From Ruegeria arenilitoris (GTDB lineage Bacteria; Pseudomonadota; Alphaproteobacteria; Rhodobacterales; Rhodobacteraceae), in NCBI RefSeq assembly GCF_013030265.1, contig NZ_WPZQ01000015.1, forward strand, positions 1-64,000: a DNA stretch of 64,000 nt. The letters run 5' to 3'. Below, piece after piece: positions 9,241 to 18,336 of the stretch (the stretch's first letter is position 1; each line of letters starts with the position of its first letter). The notes under the pieces are model-generated. The model made no database searches, was not told the DNA's origin, and saw nothing but the letters and a program-made list of their open reading frames with translations. The translations under genes and the position numbers were made by a program.

Positions 9241-9756
9241 ATGTTGAGCAAGACGTTTCCAAAGGACTGGTTCGATATTTCGCCCGAGAAATACGCGGAT
9301 TTCGGTGCTTTGTTTTATCTTGCCGGACTGACCAAAACGCATCAAAAACGCAGCCTCGCTCAGGTTCTTTATGCCTTTGAAACGCCCCTTCGATTGGGCC
9401 AGTATCATATCTTTCGCCAGAACGGTTTTCCCCGCGGGTTCGTTACCTTTGCCGGCCTCAGCCCCGATGCCGAATACAAATATGCGGTTCAGGAAAAAGC
9501 GCTGACAGACACGGATTTCACAAGCGGATCTTCATTCTGGATTGTCGATCTTGTTGCCCCGTTTGGACAGACCAGCCAGATGGTGGATATTCTCAAACGT
9601 GAAATCCCCCATCCACGCGTCCGGACCAACAGAATGGATAGCGATCTGACCCGGAACAGGATCGTTGAATGGACCCGGGACGACGCAGGCGAAGTACATA
9701 TGCGGCTGTATAAGAAAAAGGAGTTTGCACAGGCGCTGAAAGAGGAAGGATCCTAG
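9241..9756 (+). CDS. HlyC-like toxin-activating lysine acyltransferase
   Basis: A 171-residue protein that matches the RTX-toxin acyltransferase family (E. coli HlyC is 170 residues) in length and key sites. A His at 34 in TKTHQKRSL aligns with the catalytic His of HlyC. LGQYHIF then PRGFVTFAGLSPDAEYKY follows the family pattern. SGSSFWIVD103LVAPFG matches the conserved SGDRxWFIDWIAPFG with its catalytic Asp. Such enzymes move fatty acyl groups from acyl-ACP to lysines of a partner protein. It lies one base before a Hint-domain gene, the obvious candidate substrate. A TTG at 9157 would add 28 residues; the ATG at 9241 with GAGG just upstream is preferred. Confidence 0.82.
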   Translation: MLSKTFPKDWFDISPEKYADFGALFYLAGLTKTHQKRSLAQVLYAFETPLRLGQYHIFRQNGFPRGFVTFAGLSPDAEYKYAVQEKALTDTDFTSGSSFWIVDLVAPFGQTSQMVDILKREIPHPRVRTNRMDSDLTRNRIVEWTRDDAGEVHMRLYKKKEFAQALKEEGS

Positions 9757-9757
9757 A

Positions 9758-10666
9758 ATGGTCTCAATCATCGGCGACACAACAGGTTCGGTAACCGGTG
9801 ACCCACCGAATGTTGCGGACGGTGATCTGGGCATAACCAGCGGGTTCCCGATCATTTCTCAGGACTGGGAAATTCAAACGCCGCCTGCATTCGGCACAGC
9901 GACCATTGATCCTGCGACTGGGGAATGGACCTACACCGTTGATCCTACTTTCTTTGATGATCTGGACAATGGAGAGATCGTTACCGACACGTTCACCGTG
10001 CAGGTAACTGCGGTTGTCAGCGTGTTTGGCTTCCCGGTTGAGGACATCCAAACGCAGCAAATCACAATCACCATTGAAGGCGTCTGCTTCACCGCAGGCA
10101 CGCTGATAAATGCGCGGGATGGCCCGTGCCTCATCGAAAACTTGCGCGTAGGCGATCTTGTCGTCACCGAAGATCACGGATTGCAACCGATCCGATGGAT
10201 CGAAGGCCGTCAGATGAGTGCTGAACACTTGCGCGCAAACCCGGCGATGCGACCGGTTCGAATTGCTGCAGGAAGTCTTGGCCCCGGCTTGCCAAAGCGT
10301 GATTTGCTCGTGTCGCAGCAGCACCGTGTCCTTGTCCGTGGCCCCAAAGTTGAGCTGTTGTTTGGCGCCTCCGAAGCTTTGGTTGCTGCCAAGCACCTGT
10401 GCTCATGGCCCGGGATTTCCGTCGATACATCGGATAAGCCAGTTGAATACATGCATATCCTGCTGGATCGTCACGAAATCCTGATGGCCGAAAGCGCCCC
10501 GGCCGAGAGTTTGTTTCTGGGCGAAGAAGCGCTGCACACACTATCGTCGGATGGGTTGCAGGAACTGGCCGAAATCTTTCCTGACCGGCCAGCTTCTGAC
10601 GGAATGAGCTTTGGGCGCGCAGCGCGGGTCATTCTGCGTGAACACGAAGCGCGGGCACTGGCCTGA
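9758..10666 (+). CDS. VCBS/Hint-domain protein
   Basis: A 302-residue protein in two parts. The first about 108 residues look like a single VCBS/cadherin-type beta domain (ISQDWEIQTPPAFGTATID, then GEWTYTVDP). From VCFTAGTLI (Cys near 109) begins a Hedgehog/intein-type Hint domain with LENLRVGDLV-like and VSQQHRVLV segments, of the sort abundant in Rhodobacteraceae. No signal peptide is seen, as expected for type I secretion. All four lysines lie in the Hint part and none in the VCBS part. Its gene follows the HlyC-like gene by one base, so it is probably acylated by that enzyme; this is inference. Hint domains can self-cleave, but activity here is untested. Confidence 0.82.
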   Translation: MVSIIGDTTGSVTGDPPNVADGDLGITSGFPIISQDWEIQTPPAFGTATIDPATGEWTYTVDPTFFDDLDNGEIVTDTFTVQVTAVVSVFGFPVEDIQTQQITITIEGVCFTAGTLINARDGPCLIENLRVGDLVVTEDHGLQPIRWIEGRQMSAEHLRANPAMRPVRIAAGSLGPGLPKRDLLVSQQHRVLVRGPKVELLFGASEALVAAKHLCSWPGISVDTSDKPVEYMHILLDRHEILMAESAPAESLFLGEEALHTLSSDGLQELAEIFPDRPASDGMSFGRAARVILREHEARALA

Positions 10667-10668
10667 GA

Positions 10669-11775
10669 TCAGGCCTGCCCGTTCGCAGCAACGCGCCCGC
10701 CAACATCCTGCGGGGCCAGCGCGACCGTCTTGATAACCGCATAACAGGGATGACCGGGCGCAAGTCCGAGCGCCGAGACCGAACGGCGTGTCACGCGCGC
10801 CAGTATGGCACCAGCCGGCGTTTGAACCGACACGATTGCCCCCGGCCCTTCGCCTGCCCGGATCGTATCGACTGTTCCTTCCAACACATTCAGCGCCGAC
10901 AGACCTTCCGGTTTTCGATCTGACAGAATGACCTCTTGGGCCGGAATGCGGATACGCAACTGTTCCCCAACACGATGCGGAATCTTTGGCAGGAACAAAC
11001 GGCTACCCCCTGCCTCAAGCTCGGTCAGCCCGTCCGCATGATGTTCTGCAACCTTAACCCGCAACACCGCACCAACTGCTCGAACACCGGCGGGGGCAAC
11101 AGAGGGGTCTGCCAACACCTCGGACGCCGGACCATGACGCAGAGCCTTTCCATCCTGTAGCGCCACTACCGAAGTAGCCAACCGTGCAACTTCTGCGGCC
11201 GAATGCGTGACGTAAAGGATCGGAACTGACACTTCGTCCCTCAATCGCTCGAAATAAGGGAGGATTTCCGCCTTTCGGGCATCATCCAGCGCTGCCAAAG
11301 GCTCATCTGCCAAAATTAGGCGGGGGCTGGCCAGTAAGGCACGACCAATCGCTACCCTTTGTTTCTCACCGCCCGACAGTTTAGCGGGGCGGCGGTCCAG
11401 CAGATGACCAATCCCCAGCATTTCGATAACTTTGTCCGGGTTTTCGCGTTGCGCATTTCTGGGCGCGAACCAGCGCCCGAATGCCAGATTTTGGCGAACC
11501 GTCAAATGCGGAAACAGCCTACCTTCCTGAAAGATATATCCCAGACGCCGCCGATGCGGTGGCAGCCACAATCCTTTGTCGGTGTCGAAAAGAACCCAGT
11601 CATCTACGGCAACCCGACCTGCCTGTGGTCGCAGCAATCCGGCGACCGCGTCAACGATCGTCGTCTTTCCCGAACCGGATCGTCCGAATAGAACCGTTAC
11701 GCCAGGCGGTGCATCAAAACTCAGATCCAGTTCGATCCCCGGCAGGCTGTGTTTCAAACGGACGGATAAGCTCAT
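10669..11775 (-). CDS. modC: Molybdate ABC transporter ATP-binding protein ModC
   Basis: A 368-residue ABC ATPase that powers molybdate import. Walker A is GRSGSGKTT (about 32-40), the signature is LSGGEKQRVAIGRALL, Walker B is LILADEPLAALD, and the switch His is in VTHSA. The C-terminal third (about 290-360) is a TOBE/Mop molybdate-binding domain, from SALNVLEGTVDTIRAGEGPGA, which separates ModC from other importers. The start overlaps the modB stop by four bases. It is convergent with the Hint gene with only two bases between stops. It supplies molybdenum for enzymes such as the hydroxylase encoded downstream of the tRNA. Confidence 0.95.
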   Translation of the reverse strand: MSLSVRLKHSLPGIELDLSFDAPPGVTVLFGRSGSGKTTIVDAVAGLLRPQAGRVAVDDWVLFDTDKGLWLPPHRRRLGYIFQEGRLFPHLTVRQNLAFGRWFAPRNAQRENPDKVIEMLGIGHLLDRRPAKLSGGEKQRVAIGRALLASPRLILADEPLAALDDARKAEILPYFERLRDEVSVPILYVTHSAAEVARLATSVVALQDGKALRHGPASEVLADPSVAPAGVRAVGAVLRVKVAEHHADGLTELEAGGSRLFLPKIPHRVGEQLRIRIPAQEVILSDRKPEGLSALNVLEGTVDTIRAGEGPGAIVSVQTPAGAILARVTRRSVSALGLAPGHPCYAVIKTVALAPQDVGGRVAANGQA

Positions 11776-12464
11776 GATCCGGCCACCCGCGCAGCTGCAC
11801 GCCGACCAACATACTCAGACAGCAGCAAGGCACCCATCGCTATGATGATGGAAATGATGACCAAGCGGGTCGCCGCCTCCTCCCCTCCCGGCACCTGCAA
11901 GAAGGCATAGACAGCCGAAGGTAATGTCTGCGTTTGACCCGGAATGTTCGACACGAATGTGATGGTCGCCCCAAACTCACCCATCGCCTTGGCGAAAGCG
12001 AGGATCGCACCAGCAATGATCCCCGGCAGAATCATGGGTAAGGTCACGGTGGCAAAGACAAACGGTTGCGAGGCCCCAAGGGTAGCACCAGCCTGTTCAA
12101 GCTTGGGGTCGACCGCTTCGATCGACAGCCGGATCGCCCTCACCATCAGCGGAAATGCCATGATCCCTGCTGCAAGCGCAGCTCCGGTCCAACGAAAGGC
12201 AACAACGATGCCGATTTCCGCCAGAAGTTTCCCTAACGGTCCCTGCACACCAAATGTCAAAAGCAACAGATAGCCTGTCACTACAGGCGGAAGGATCAAC
12301 GGCAGGTGCACAAGACCGTTCAATAGTTGCCGCCCCGGGAACCGCCATCGAGCAAGGGCATAGGCCACAAATATTCCCAACGGGAGCGTTGCGAGCGTCG
12401 CCCAGAAGGATACGCGCAGCGAAAGCCTCAGCGCTTCCAGCTCTGCGGGGCCGAGCCATCCCAT
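11772..12464 (-). CDS. modB: Molybdate ABC transporter permease ModB
   Basis: A 230-residue inner-membrane permease with about five to six hydrophobic helices. It starts LGPAELEALRLSLRVSFWATLATLPLG in family style. The EAA-like coupling loop, GATLGASQPFVFATVTLPMI then PGIIAGAILAFAKAMGEFGATI, fits ModB/CysT permeases. It overlaps modC by four bases and touches the modA stop by one base. Together the three genes form a complete modABC importer operon. Confidence 0.94.
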   Translation of the reverse strand: MGWLGPAELEALRLSLRVSFWATLATLPLGIFVAYALARWRFPGRQLLNGLVHLPLILPPVVTGYLLLLTFGVQGPLGKLLAEIGIVVAFRWTGAALAAGIMAFPLMVRAIRLSIEAVDPKLEQAGATLGASQPFVFATVTLPMILPGIIAGAILAFAKAMGEFGATITFVSNIPGQTQTLPSAVYAFLQVPGGEEAATRLVIISIIIAMGALLLSEYVGRRAAARVAGS

Positions 12465-13243
12465 TATTGCGCACCCGGCAGAGAAAACCCCTGCTCCAGA
12501 AAGATGGCCTGCGCTTCTTCGGACTGCAGATAGCTCAGAAAGTCCCGTGCACCCTGTGCGGCGGATTTCGTCATGGCCGCCGGATAAATGATCGGCGCAT
12601 GGGACCCGGAGGGGATCGTCCCAACAACGCGGACCTGTTCCTCTGCCTGCGCATCAGAACGGTAAACTATGCCCAGAGGTGACGCCCCGGTGGCAACCAA
12701 CGCAAGAGCTGCACGAACATTGTCTGCCTGCGCGACTTTGCCTTGAACACCATCCCAAAGGCCCAGATTCTGTAAAGCTGTCTTTCCATAGATCCCTGCC
12801 GGCACGGCATCGACAAGGGCCATCGCCAGATATCCACCCTTCAACTCTGATTGCAGGTCATAATCCGCGCTGAGTTCGCCAGTTTCCGACTGACCCGAAC
12901 CGCCAATCAACACCAAACCATTGCCCAGCAGATCGATCCGGGAATCAGCTTCGATCCTGTCGTGATCCTCAAGGTAATCCATCCATTCGACATTGGCCGA
13001 GATGAACACATCTGCAGGGGCACCAAGCTGTATCTGGCGTGCCAGAACCGATGATGCCGCGTAAGAGATCGTGACGTCTTGCCCCGATTGTTCTTCGAAA
13101 TCCGTGGCAATCTCATCAAGCGCGGTTTTCAGACTGGCCGCTGCAAATACCAGCGTTTCTTCGGCTGCTGCCCGAATCGGGACCAAGGCCAAAGCGCAAA
13201 TCGACAGCATTGCGAACAGATGGCGGCATGCGCCGGGCTGCAT
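12464..13243 (-). CDS. modA: Molybdate-binding periplasmic protein ModA
   Basis: A 259-residue solute-binding protein for molybdate (and possibly tungstate). The ATG at 13243 is chosen because it gives a normal signal peptide (to about residue 26, ALVPIRAAAEE) and has GGGAGAG upstream; a long in-frame extension to 13426 looks non-coding. The mature chain begins LVFAAASLKTALDEIA with the oxyanion-binding Ser, then YAASSVLARQIQLGAPADVFISAN, both typical of ModA. It is the first gene of modABC. No clear ModE-type operator was seen in 13244-13494, although that stretch must hold the promoter. Confidence 0.94.
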   Translation of the reverse strand: MQPGACRHLFAMLSICALALVPIRAAAEETLVFAAASLKTALDEIATDFEEQSGQDVTISYAASSVLARQIQLGAPADVFISANVEWMDYLEDHDRIEADSRIDLLGNGLVLIGGSGQSETGELSADYDLQSELKGGYLAMALVDAVPAGIYGKTALQNLGLWDGVQGKVAQADNVRAALALVATGASPLGIVYRSDAQAEEQVRVVGTIPSGSHAPIIYPAAMTKSAAQGARDFLSYLQSEEAQAIFLEQGFSLPGAQ

Positions 13244-13494
13244 CCTGTGCTCTCCCGTTCGGAAAGTAACTCTCTCAGGGAATATCGGAGGCAGCCGGGC
13301 ACAAGCAAGGTCATTTGCGGAACTGCAAAGGCGTATGCGGCGGAAAAGACAGCACATCCCGACGGTTCGGGGGCGAATTGCGGACACATTCACTGGCACA
13401 AACCCGCAATCGGTTATTTTCTGCAAAACTTGTGCAAGAATTTATGCCTGACCCTCTTGCGCCCGCCCTCAGGCTTGGCTAAATCCCCCCTCAC

Positions 13495-13570
<76 letters not shown>

Positions 13571-14369
13571 TCGACTTTCATTGAAAATCAATCCGGTAGT
13601 AGATATCGCGCCACAGGATGTTTGGCAGTGTACTACTGATCATATTACACTTTCCCGCTATGCCTTGGCAAAGGAACACGGCTTTTCAATGCTCACTATA
13701 CTGGCTTTGTCCAACTCAATCGGCGATTCTCAAGAATCCTGACCGGTTTAGGTATACCGCCAGCTCCCCTTTGCAGCGTTCATCGATCTCAGGATGTCGC
13801 ACAGATCTTAGCTCCCACCCGAACAGGCTGCGTCGCGAGTGGGTGCGGCGAATATCTTTGTTCCGAAACCCAAAGCGGCGACGATCAATAGCTCTCGAAT
13901 GGCCGTTGTTTGACGTAGTCCTCACCTTCTCTCTAAACCCAGCGCCTATTGGTGGCGCCCAGAGAAGTGGAGCTAAGACAATTAGCAATCGCCGGGTGAC
14001 ACGCCGTCCCGTTCAGCACTGTGCTGAGCGTTTTGTAAGAGACGCTCGATCATGAACTTGTCGGTTAAGTGACAGGCTTTGTGAGGCTTCTTTATGTGGA
14101 CAGTTCGCGGCCAGGAGCCTGTCCTATACATCCGCGAGCGTCATTGGGGCATGCGATTTACGGCGAGAAATTTAGAAAGTCACAAATATATGACAAGTTC
14201 TCGCAATACTTATGCCAATATTGCAATACATATGAGATCAACCCTGCCGAGCTGTTTGTTGGTGTTTTTTTTAACGAGGGGGTACTTCGGCGGGATCAGG
14301 GGTGAGAGCGTGTTGGCATTCCAAACTGCTGTACACAGCTCTCCCCCGACTTAACAAAATACTACCAAT
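13571..14369. other. 800-bp spacer without recognisable genes
   Basis: No frame here has a recognisable domain, a good ribosome site and the base composition of neighbouring genes. Frames of 80-145 codons exist on both strands (for example 13618-14055 plus and 13716-13988 minus), but their translations are rich in Arg, Ser and Trp with no motif. The part after about 14150 is AT-rich. I looked for a second copy of the tRNA 3' end, which would mark an integrated element, and did not see one. It may be a decayed mobile-element remnant or a long regulatory spacer. Confidence 0.35.
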
Positions 14370-14615
14370 CTATCCGCCCCGAAGCCTTTGCATCAAATAA
14401 ATCTCAGCCCCTTCCGGGATCGCCTCTGACAAGCCGCTGGCGATGATGCGCCCGTCGATGGCTACGGAAACACCCGCGTCGATCGGGGCCTGCAACTGTG
14501 GATAAACCCGCACCAAAGCACGCAGCAATTCTCCTGTGGTGGCGGCCTCGACCTCCACCACCTGCTTGCCCCCGGTCAAAGACCGGAGGCCAGACCAAAG
14601 GTGAACCTCAACCAT
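14370..14615 (-). CDS. MoaD/ThiS-like sulfur-carrier protein
   Basis: An 81-residue ubiquitin-fold protein. It starts VEVHLWSGLRSLTGGKQ, has PEGAEIYLMQ near the end and finishes in RLRGG, so it carries the C-terminal Gly-Gly that is adenylated and thiocarboxylated in MoaD and ThiS. The start overlaps the stop of the molybdopterin hydroxylase subunit by eight bases. This suggests co-translation with that enzyme and a role in cofactor sulfuration or synthesis for it, rather than a general housekeeping MoaD. That link is inference. No moaE, thiG or activating MoeB-type enzyme is adjacent. Confidence 0.8.
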   Translation of the reverse strand: MVEVHLWSGLRSLTGGKQVVEVEAATTGELLRALVRVYPQLQAPIDAGVSVAIDGRIIASGLSEAIPEGAEIYLMQRLRGG

Positions 14616-16866
14616 CTTCCTTCAGCGCAGCAAGGATACGTGGTGGGGACATTGGCAACTGCCGCATGCGGACACCTGCAGCCTTGGACACAGCGTTAGC
14701 GATCGCTGCCAGCGGCGGCACGATGCCGGTTTCACCCACACCTCGCACGCCGAATGGATGGCCCGGGTTGGGCACCTCTACAATCACCGTGTCGATCATT
14801 GGCAGGTCGCTGGCGACAGGGATGCGGTAGTCGAGGAAGATCGAGTTCTGCAAACGACCATTATCCCCATAGACATACTCTTCGTTGAGCGCCCAGCCGA
14901 TGCCCTGTGCGGCACCACCCTGATATTGCCCCTCGACGTAGTCCGGGTGGATCGCCTTACCCGCATCCTGAATGACGGTGTAGCGGGTTACGCTGGTTTT
15001 GCCGGTTTCCGGATCAACCTCGGCATCGACAATATGCGTACCGAAAGAGACGCCTGCGCCTTCCGGGGTAGCCTCAAAATGTCCCGAGATCGGCCCACCC
15101 GTTGAACCCATGTCTGCGGTGATATCAGCCAGCGGCATGGGATCGAAGTCACCTGCATTCGGGCCAGAAGGCACGGCATGGCCGTTTTCCCATTTCACCG
15201 CGTCGGCGGGGATACCCCATTTGGCGGCCGCCCGTTCGCAGAGCTTTTCGACAGCACTACGTGCGGCCTTGATTGTCGCCAAGCCACTGGCATAGGTCAC
15301 GCGGCTGCCATGGGATACGTCATTATAGCCCAGCGTTGCAGTGTCCGCGACGGTCACACGGATGTTCTCATAAGGGATGCCCAGCACCTCGGCTGCCATC
15401 AGTGCCATTGAGGCGCGCGAACCACCAATATCGGGCGTTCCGACCATCAACTGTGCAGAACCATCCTCAGATAGTGCCAGCGAGACAGATGTCTCACCAC
15501 CATGGTTGAACCAGAAGCCGCAGGAAATGCCGCGCCCCTGCCCCGGTTTCAGCGGGGCTGAGTAATGCGGATGCGCCTTGGCGGCCTCCAGCGTTTCAAC
15601 AAGCCCGATACGTTCATACCGTGGGCCATAGCTGGCTTTGGTTCCTTCATGTGCCGCGTTTTTCAGACGCACATCCACCGGATCGAGCCCCAGCTTGTTG
15701 CACAGCTCATCCAGAACCGATTCCACTGCAAACGCGCCCATCGGCGCACCAGGCGCACGATACGCGGCCTGTTTGGGACGGTTGGACATCACATCATAAC
15801 CAACCTGCCGCACATTGGTCAGGTTGTAGGGCGCAAAGGCGCACATAGCGGTCATATCGCCGGGTGCACCCGGGAAGGCCCCACCTTGCAGGCGGAATAC
15901 GCCTTGCGCAGCAGTTATCGTGCCATCCTTCTTCATGCCGATTTTGACGTCCATCGAAGCCGATGCGGTCGGTCCGGTCGCGCGGAATACCTCGGAGCGG
16001 TTCATGACGATCTTAACCGGGCGATTGGCTTTGCGGGACAGGGCCAGCGCAACGGGCTCGATAAAGACAGTGGTCTTTCCGCCAAATCCGCCACCAATCT
16101 CGGATGCCGTCACGCGAAGCTGCGAGGTCTCAATTCCCAGCAGAGCAGCACAGGTTTTCTGTGCAATCCAATGTCCCTGCGTTGTACACCACAGCTCACC
16201 TTTGCCGTCATTGCCCAGCGTCGCAAGGCAGGCATGAGGCTCAATGTAACCTTGGTGCGTTGCCTCGGTGACAAAACTGTCTTCAATAACCAGATCGGCC
16301 TCAGCAAATCCCGCCTCGACATCGCCATGCCCACTTTCATGGTAACGTACGACATTTGGATGCATCCCTTCGGGAACCGAGTAATCGGCCGCGCCTTCGC
16401 GGATGACCGGCGCGTCGGGCTCCATTGCCTTGTCCACATCCGTCACATGAGGCAGGACTTCGTATTCCACTTCGATCAGCTTGAGCGCGTCCCGCGCGGC
16501 CAACGCCGATGTCGCTGCAATTGCTGCCACAGCATGACCGTCATACAGCGCCTTTTCGCCCGCCATGACGTTTTCCAGGACGTTCCAGAACTCTCCTTCA
16601 AGACCGGGCTTGAACTCAACCTTGTCGGAAAAATCCACACGGGTGACGACGGCCTTCACATCCTTGTGCGCTTCGGCCCGCGAAGTATCGATACTGATGA
16701 TGCGTGCATGTGCATGAGGTGAGCGCAGAATGGCACCGTGCAACATGCCGGGCGCATAAGCGTCCGCTCCGAACTTGGCACGGCCGGTCACTTTGTCCAG
16801 GCCATCAGGACGGTCGGGGCGCGTTCCTACAAATTTGAAATCTGATTTGCGATCATCGAGTGCCAT
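14608..16866 (-). CDS. Xanthine dehydrogenase-family molybdopterin subunit
   Basis: A 752-residue large subunit of a three-part molybdenum hydroxylase (xanthine dehydrogenase/CO dehydrogenase/hydroxybenzoyl-CoA reductase superfamily). It has the N-terminal a/b hammerhead (GTRPDRPDGLDKVTGRAKFGADAY). The cofactor segments are EIGGGFGGKT, AAYRAPGAP, and near the end GVRGVGETGIVPP with the Glu that acts as base in hydroxylation. The loop after AYRAPGA lacks the CSFR signature of CO dehydrogenases, so a hydroxylase of aromatic, N-heterocyclic or aldehyde substrates is more likely. The true substrate is unknown. It abuts the [2Fe-2S] subunit by one base. Confidence 0.9.
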   Translation of the reverse strand: MALDDRKSDFKFVGTRPDRPDGLDKVTGRAKFGADAYAPGMLHGAILRSPHAHARIISIDTSRAEAHKDVKAVVTRVDFSDKVEFKPGLEGEFWNVLENVMAGEKALYDGHAVAAIAATSALAARDALKLIEVEYEVLPHVTDVDKAMEPDAPVIREGAADYSVPEGMHPNVVRYHESGHGDVEAGFAEADLVIEDSFVTEATHQGYIEPHACLATLGNDGKGELWCTTQGHWIAQKTCAALLGIETSQLRVTASEIGGGFGGKTTVFIEPVALALSRKANRPVKIVMNRSEVFRATGPTASASMDVKIGMKKDGTITAAQGVFRLQGGAFPGAPGDMTAMCAFAPYNLTNVRQVGYDVMSNRPKQAAYRAPGAPMGAFAVESVLDELCNKLGLDPVDVRLKNAAHEGTKASYGPRYERIGLVETLEAAKAHPHYSAPLKPGQGRGISCGFWFNHGGETSVSLALSEDGSAQLMVGTPDIGGSRASMALMAAEVLGIPYENIRVTVADTATLGYNDVSHGSRVTYASGLATIKAARSAVEKLCERAAAKWGIPADAVKWENGHAVPSGPNAGDFDPMPLADITADMGSTGGPISGHFEATPEGAGVSFGTHIVDAEVDPETGKTSVTRYTVIQDAGKAIHPDYVEGQYQGGAAQGIGWALNEEYVYGDNGRLQNSIFLDYRIPVASDLPMIDTVIVEVPNPGHPFGVRGVGETGIVPPLAAIANAVSKAAGVRMRQLPMSPPRILAALKEDG

Positions 16867-17345
16867 TACGAAGCCTCCCGCAGTTCAGCAGCCGTATCCA
16901 TCACGGCGCGGATAATCTTGTCGTACCCGGTGCAGCGGCAAAGGTTGCCTGCCAGCCAGTAACGCGCTTCTTCCTCGGTCGGGTTAGGGTTCTTTTCCAA
17001 CAGCGACTTGGCCGCGACCAGAACACCAGGGGTGCAAACGCCACACTGAAGAGCTGCATGTTCGATAAAGTTCTTCTGCAGCGGGTGCAGAACATCACCA
17101 TCAGAGATGCCTTCGACCGTTTCGATCTGCTTGCCCTCGGCCTCAACCCCCAGCATCAGGCAGGAACACACCAGACGGCCATCAACCGTGACCGAACAGG
17201 CCCCGCAATCCCCGGTTCCGCAGCCTTCCTTGGCGCCGGTCAGGTTCAGCTTGTCGCGCAGACAATCCAGCAGGGTTTCGCGTGGATCGCACAGATACTC
17301 GACCGTATCTCCGTTCACGGTCGTGGATACGTGGAACTTGCTCAT
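16866..17345 (-). CDS. [2Fe-2S] subunit of molybdenum hydroxylase
   Basis: A 159-residue electron-transfer subunit with two [2Fe-2S] clusters. The N-terminal plant-ferredoxin cluster uses the cysteines of EGCGTGDCGACSV and the downstream SC in VCSCLM. The C-terminal helical cluster uses QCGVC and CRCTGY. It carries electrons from the molybdopterin site to FAD. Four-base overlap with the FAD subunit gene and one-base overlap with the Mo subunit gene show a tightly coupled FAD-FeS-Mo operon. Confidence 0.95.
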   Translation of the reverse strand: MSKFHVSTTVNGDTVEYLCDPRETLLDCLRDKLNLTGAKEGCGTGDCGACSVTVDGRLVCSCLMLGVEAEGKQIETVEGISDGDVLHPLQKNFIEHAALQCGVCTPGVLVAAKSLLEKNPNPTEEEARYWLAGNLCRCTGYDKIIRAVMDTAAELREAS

Positions 17346-18208
17346 GCTTGCTCTCCCTTCGCACGGGCATAGGCAGTCTTTGCGGCGCGCTTGGTAAGCA
17401 CACCTGCAACTTCGGTGCGGAATTCAACAGTACCGCGCTTGTCGTTGATCGGGTTGCAGGCTGCTGAAGCAGCCGCAGCCAAAGTTTCAAGCGCTGCGTC
17501 ATCAAGCGTGGTGCCGATGATCGCCTTGGCGCATTCGTCAACCAGCAAGACAGTCGGCGCAACCGCACCCAGCGATACTCGGGCTTCAGCGATTGTATCC
17601 CCATCCAGACGCAGGTTCACCCCAACGCCGACGACAGCGATGTCCATCTCGGTGCGCGGAATGAAGCGCAGATACGCATCGCCACCATTTGCGCCGCGCG
17701 CCGGAATGTTCAGAGCAGATATCAACTCGCCTTTGGCCAGCGAGGTACGACCCGGGGCGGTGGGAATATCTTCGACAGCGACCTCGCGTGTGCCGTCGGG
17801 GCCGGTCACCGTAACGGTCACCCCGGCCGCCACCATCGCCGGTACGGAATCAGCAGCCGGTGAGGCATTGCATAGATTACCGGTCAAAGTTGCCCGCCCC
17901 TGAACCTGTGTCGAACCGATCAGATCCATCGCCTCGACTACACCGGGCCAATCGCTGACCAGCTCGGCATGTTCGCTCATCTCTGCTCCGGTAGCTGCGA
18001 CACCCAGTGTCCAGCTGCCGTCTGCAATGCGGGTGATATCCGATACACCATTGATTTTCTTGATGTCGATAAGCGTATCAGGCGTCACAAGTTCTGATCG
18101 CAGCTGCACCAGAACATCGGTGCCGCCTGCCAGAAATCTTGTTACGCCCGTAGCGTTCGCAGCCAGAGCCGATGCCTCGGCGAAACTGGCGGGGCTGTGA
18201 TAATCCAT
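17342..18208 (-). CDS. FAD-binding subunit of molybdenum hydroxylase
   Basis: A 288-residue CoxM-type FAD subunit. The N-terminus MDYHSPASFAEASALA then FLAGGTDVLVQLR contains the AGGTDL-like FAD motif, followed by LTGNLCNASPAAD for the isoalloxazine site. The ATG at 18208 is preferred (GAGG seven bases upstream); an earlier in-frame ATG at 18241 has no better site. The gene starts about 130 bases after the stop of the reductive dehalogenase gene on the same strand, close enough to share its transcript. Confidence 0.92.
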   Translation of the reverse strand: MDYHSPASFAEASALAANATGVTRFLAGGTDVLVQLRSELVTPDTLIDIKKINGVSDITRIADGSWTLGVAATGAEMSEHAELVSDWPGVVEAMDLIGSTQVQGRATLTGNLCNASPAADSVPAMVAAGVTVTVTGPDGTREVAVEDIPTAPGRTSLAKGELISALNIPARGANGGDAYLRFIPRTEMDIAVVGVGVNLRLDGDTIAEARVSLGAVAPTVLLVDECAKAIIGTTLDDAALETLAAAASAACNPINDKRGTVEFRTEVAGVLTKRAAKTAYARAKGEQA

Positions 18209-18336
18209 GAATTTACCTCGCGCCTGTTGATCAGGGTTCACTGGGGTTCGAGGTGGACGTTAGTGCAGCAACCCTGCCGCGTCCATGGCAGGAGCGACCA
18301 AATTTTCACAGCCGATATGTCGTTTCCTGACCAAGC

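Noticed and set aside
13716-13988. 90-codon minus-strand frame in the spacer after tRNA-Val
   Set aside because: No ribosome site, an Arg/Ser-rich translation and no domain; not enough to call a gene.
15565-16722. 385-codon plus-strand frame opposite the molybdopterin subunit
   Set aside because: Typical antisense shadow in GC-rich DNA; the minus-strand gene has all family motifs.
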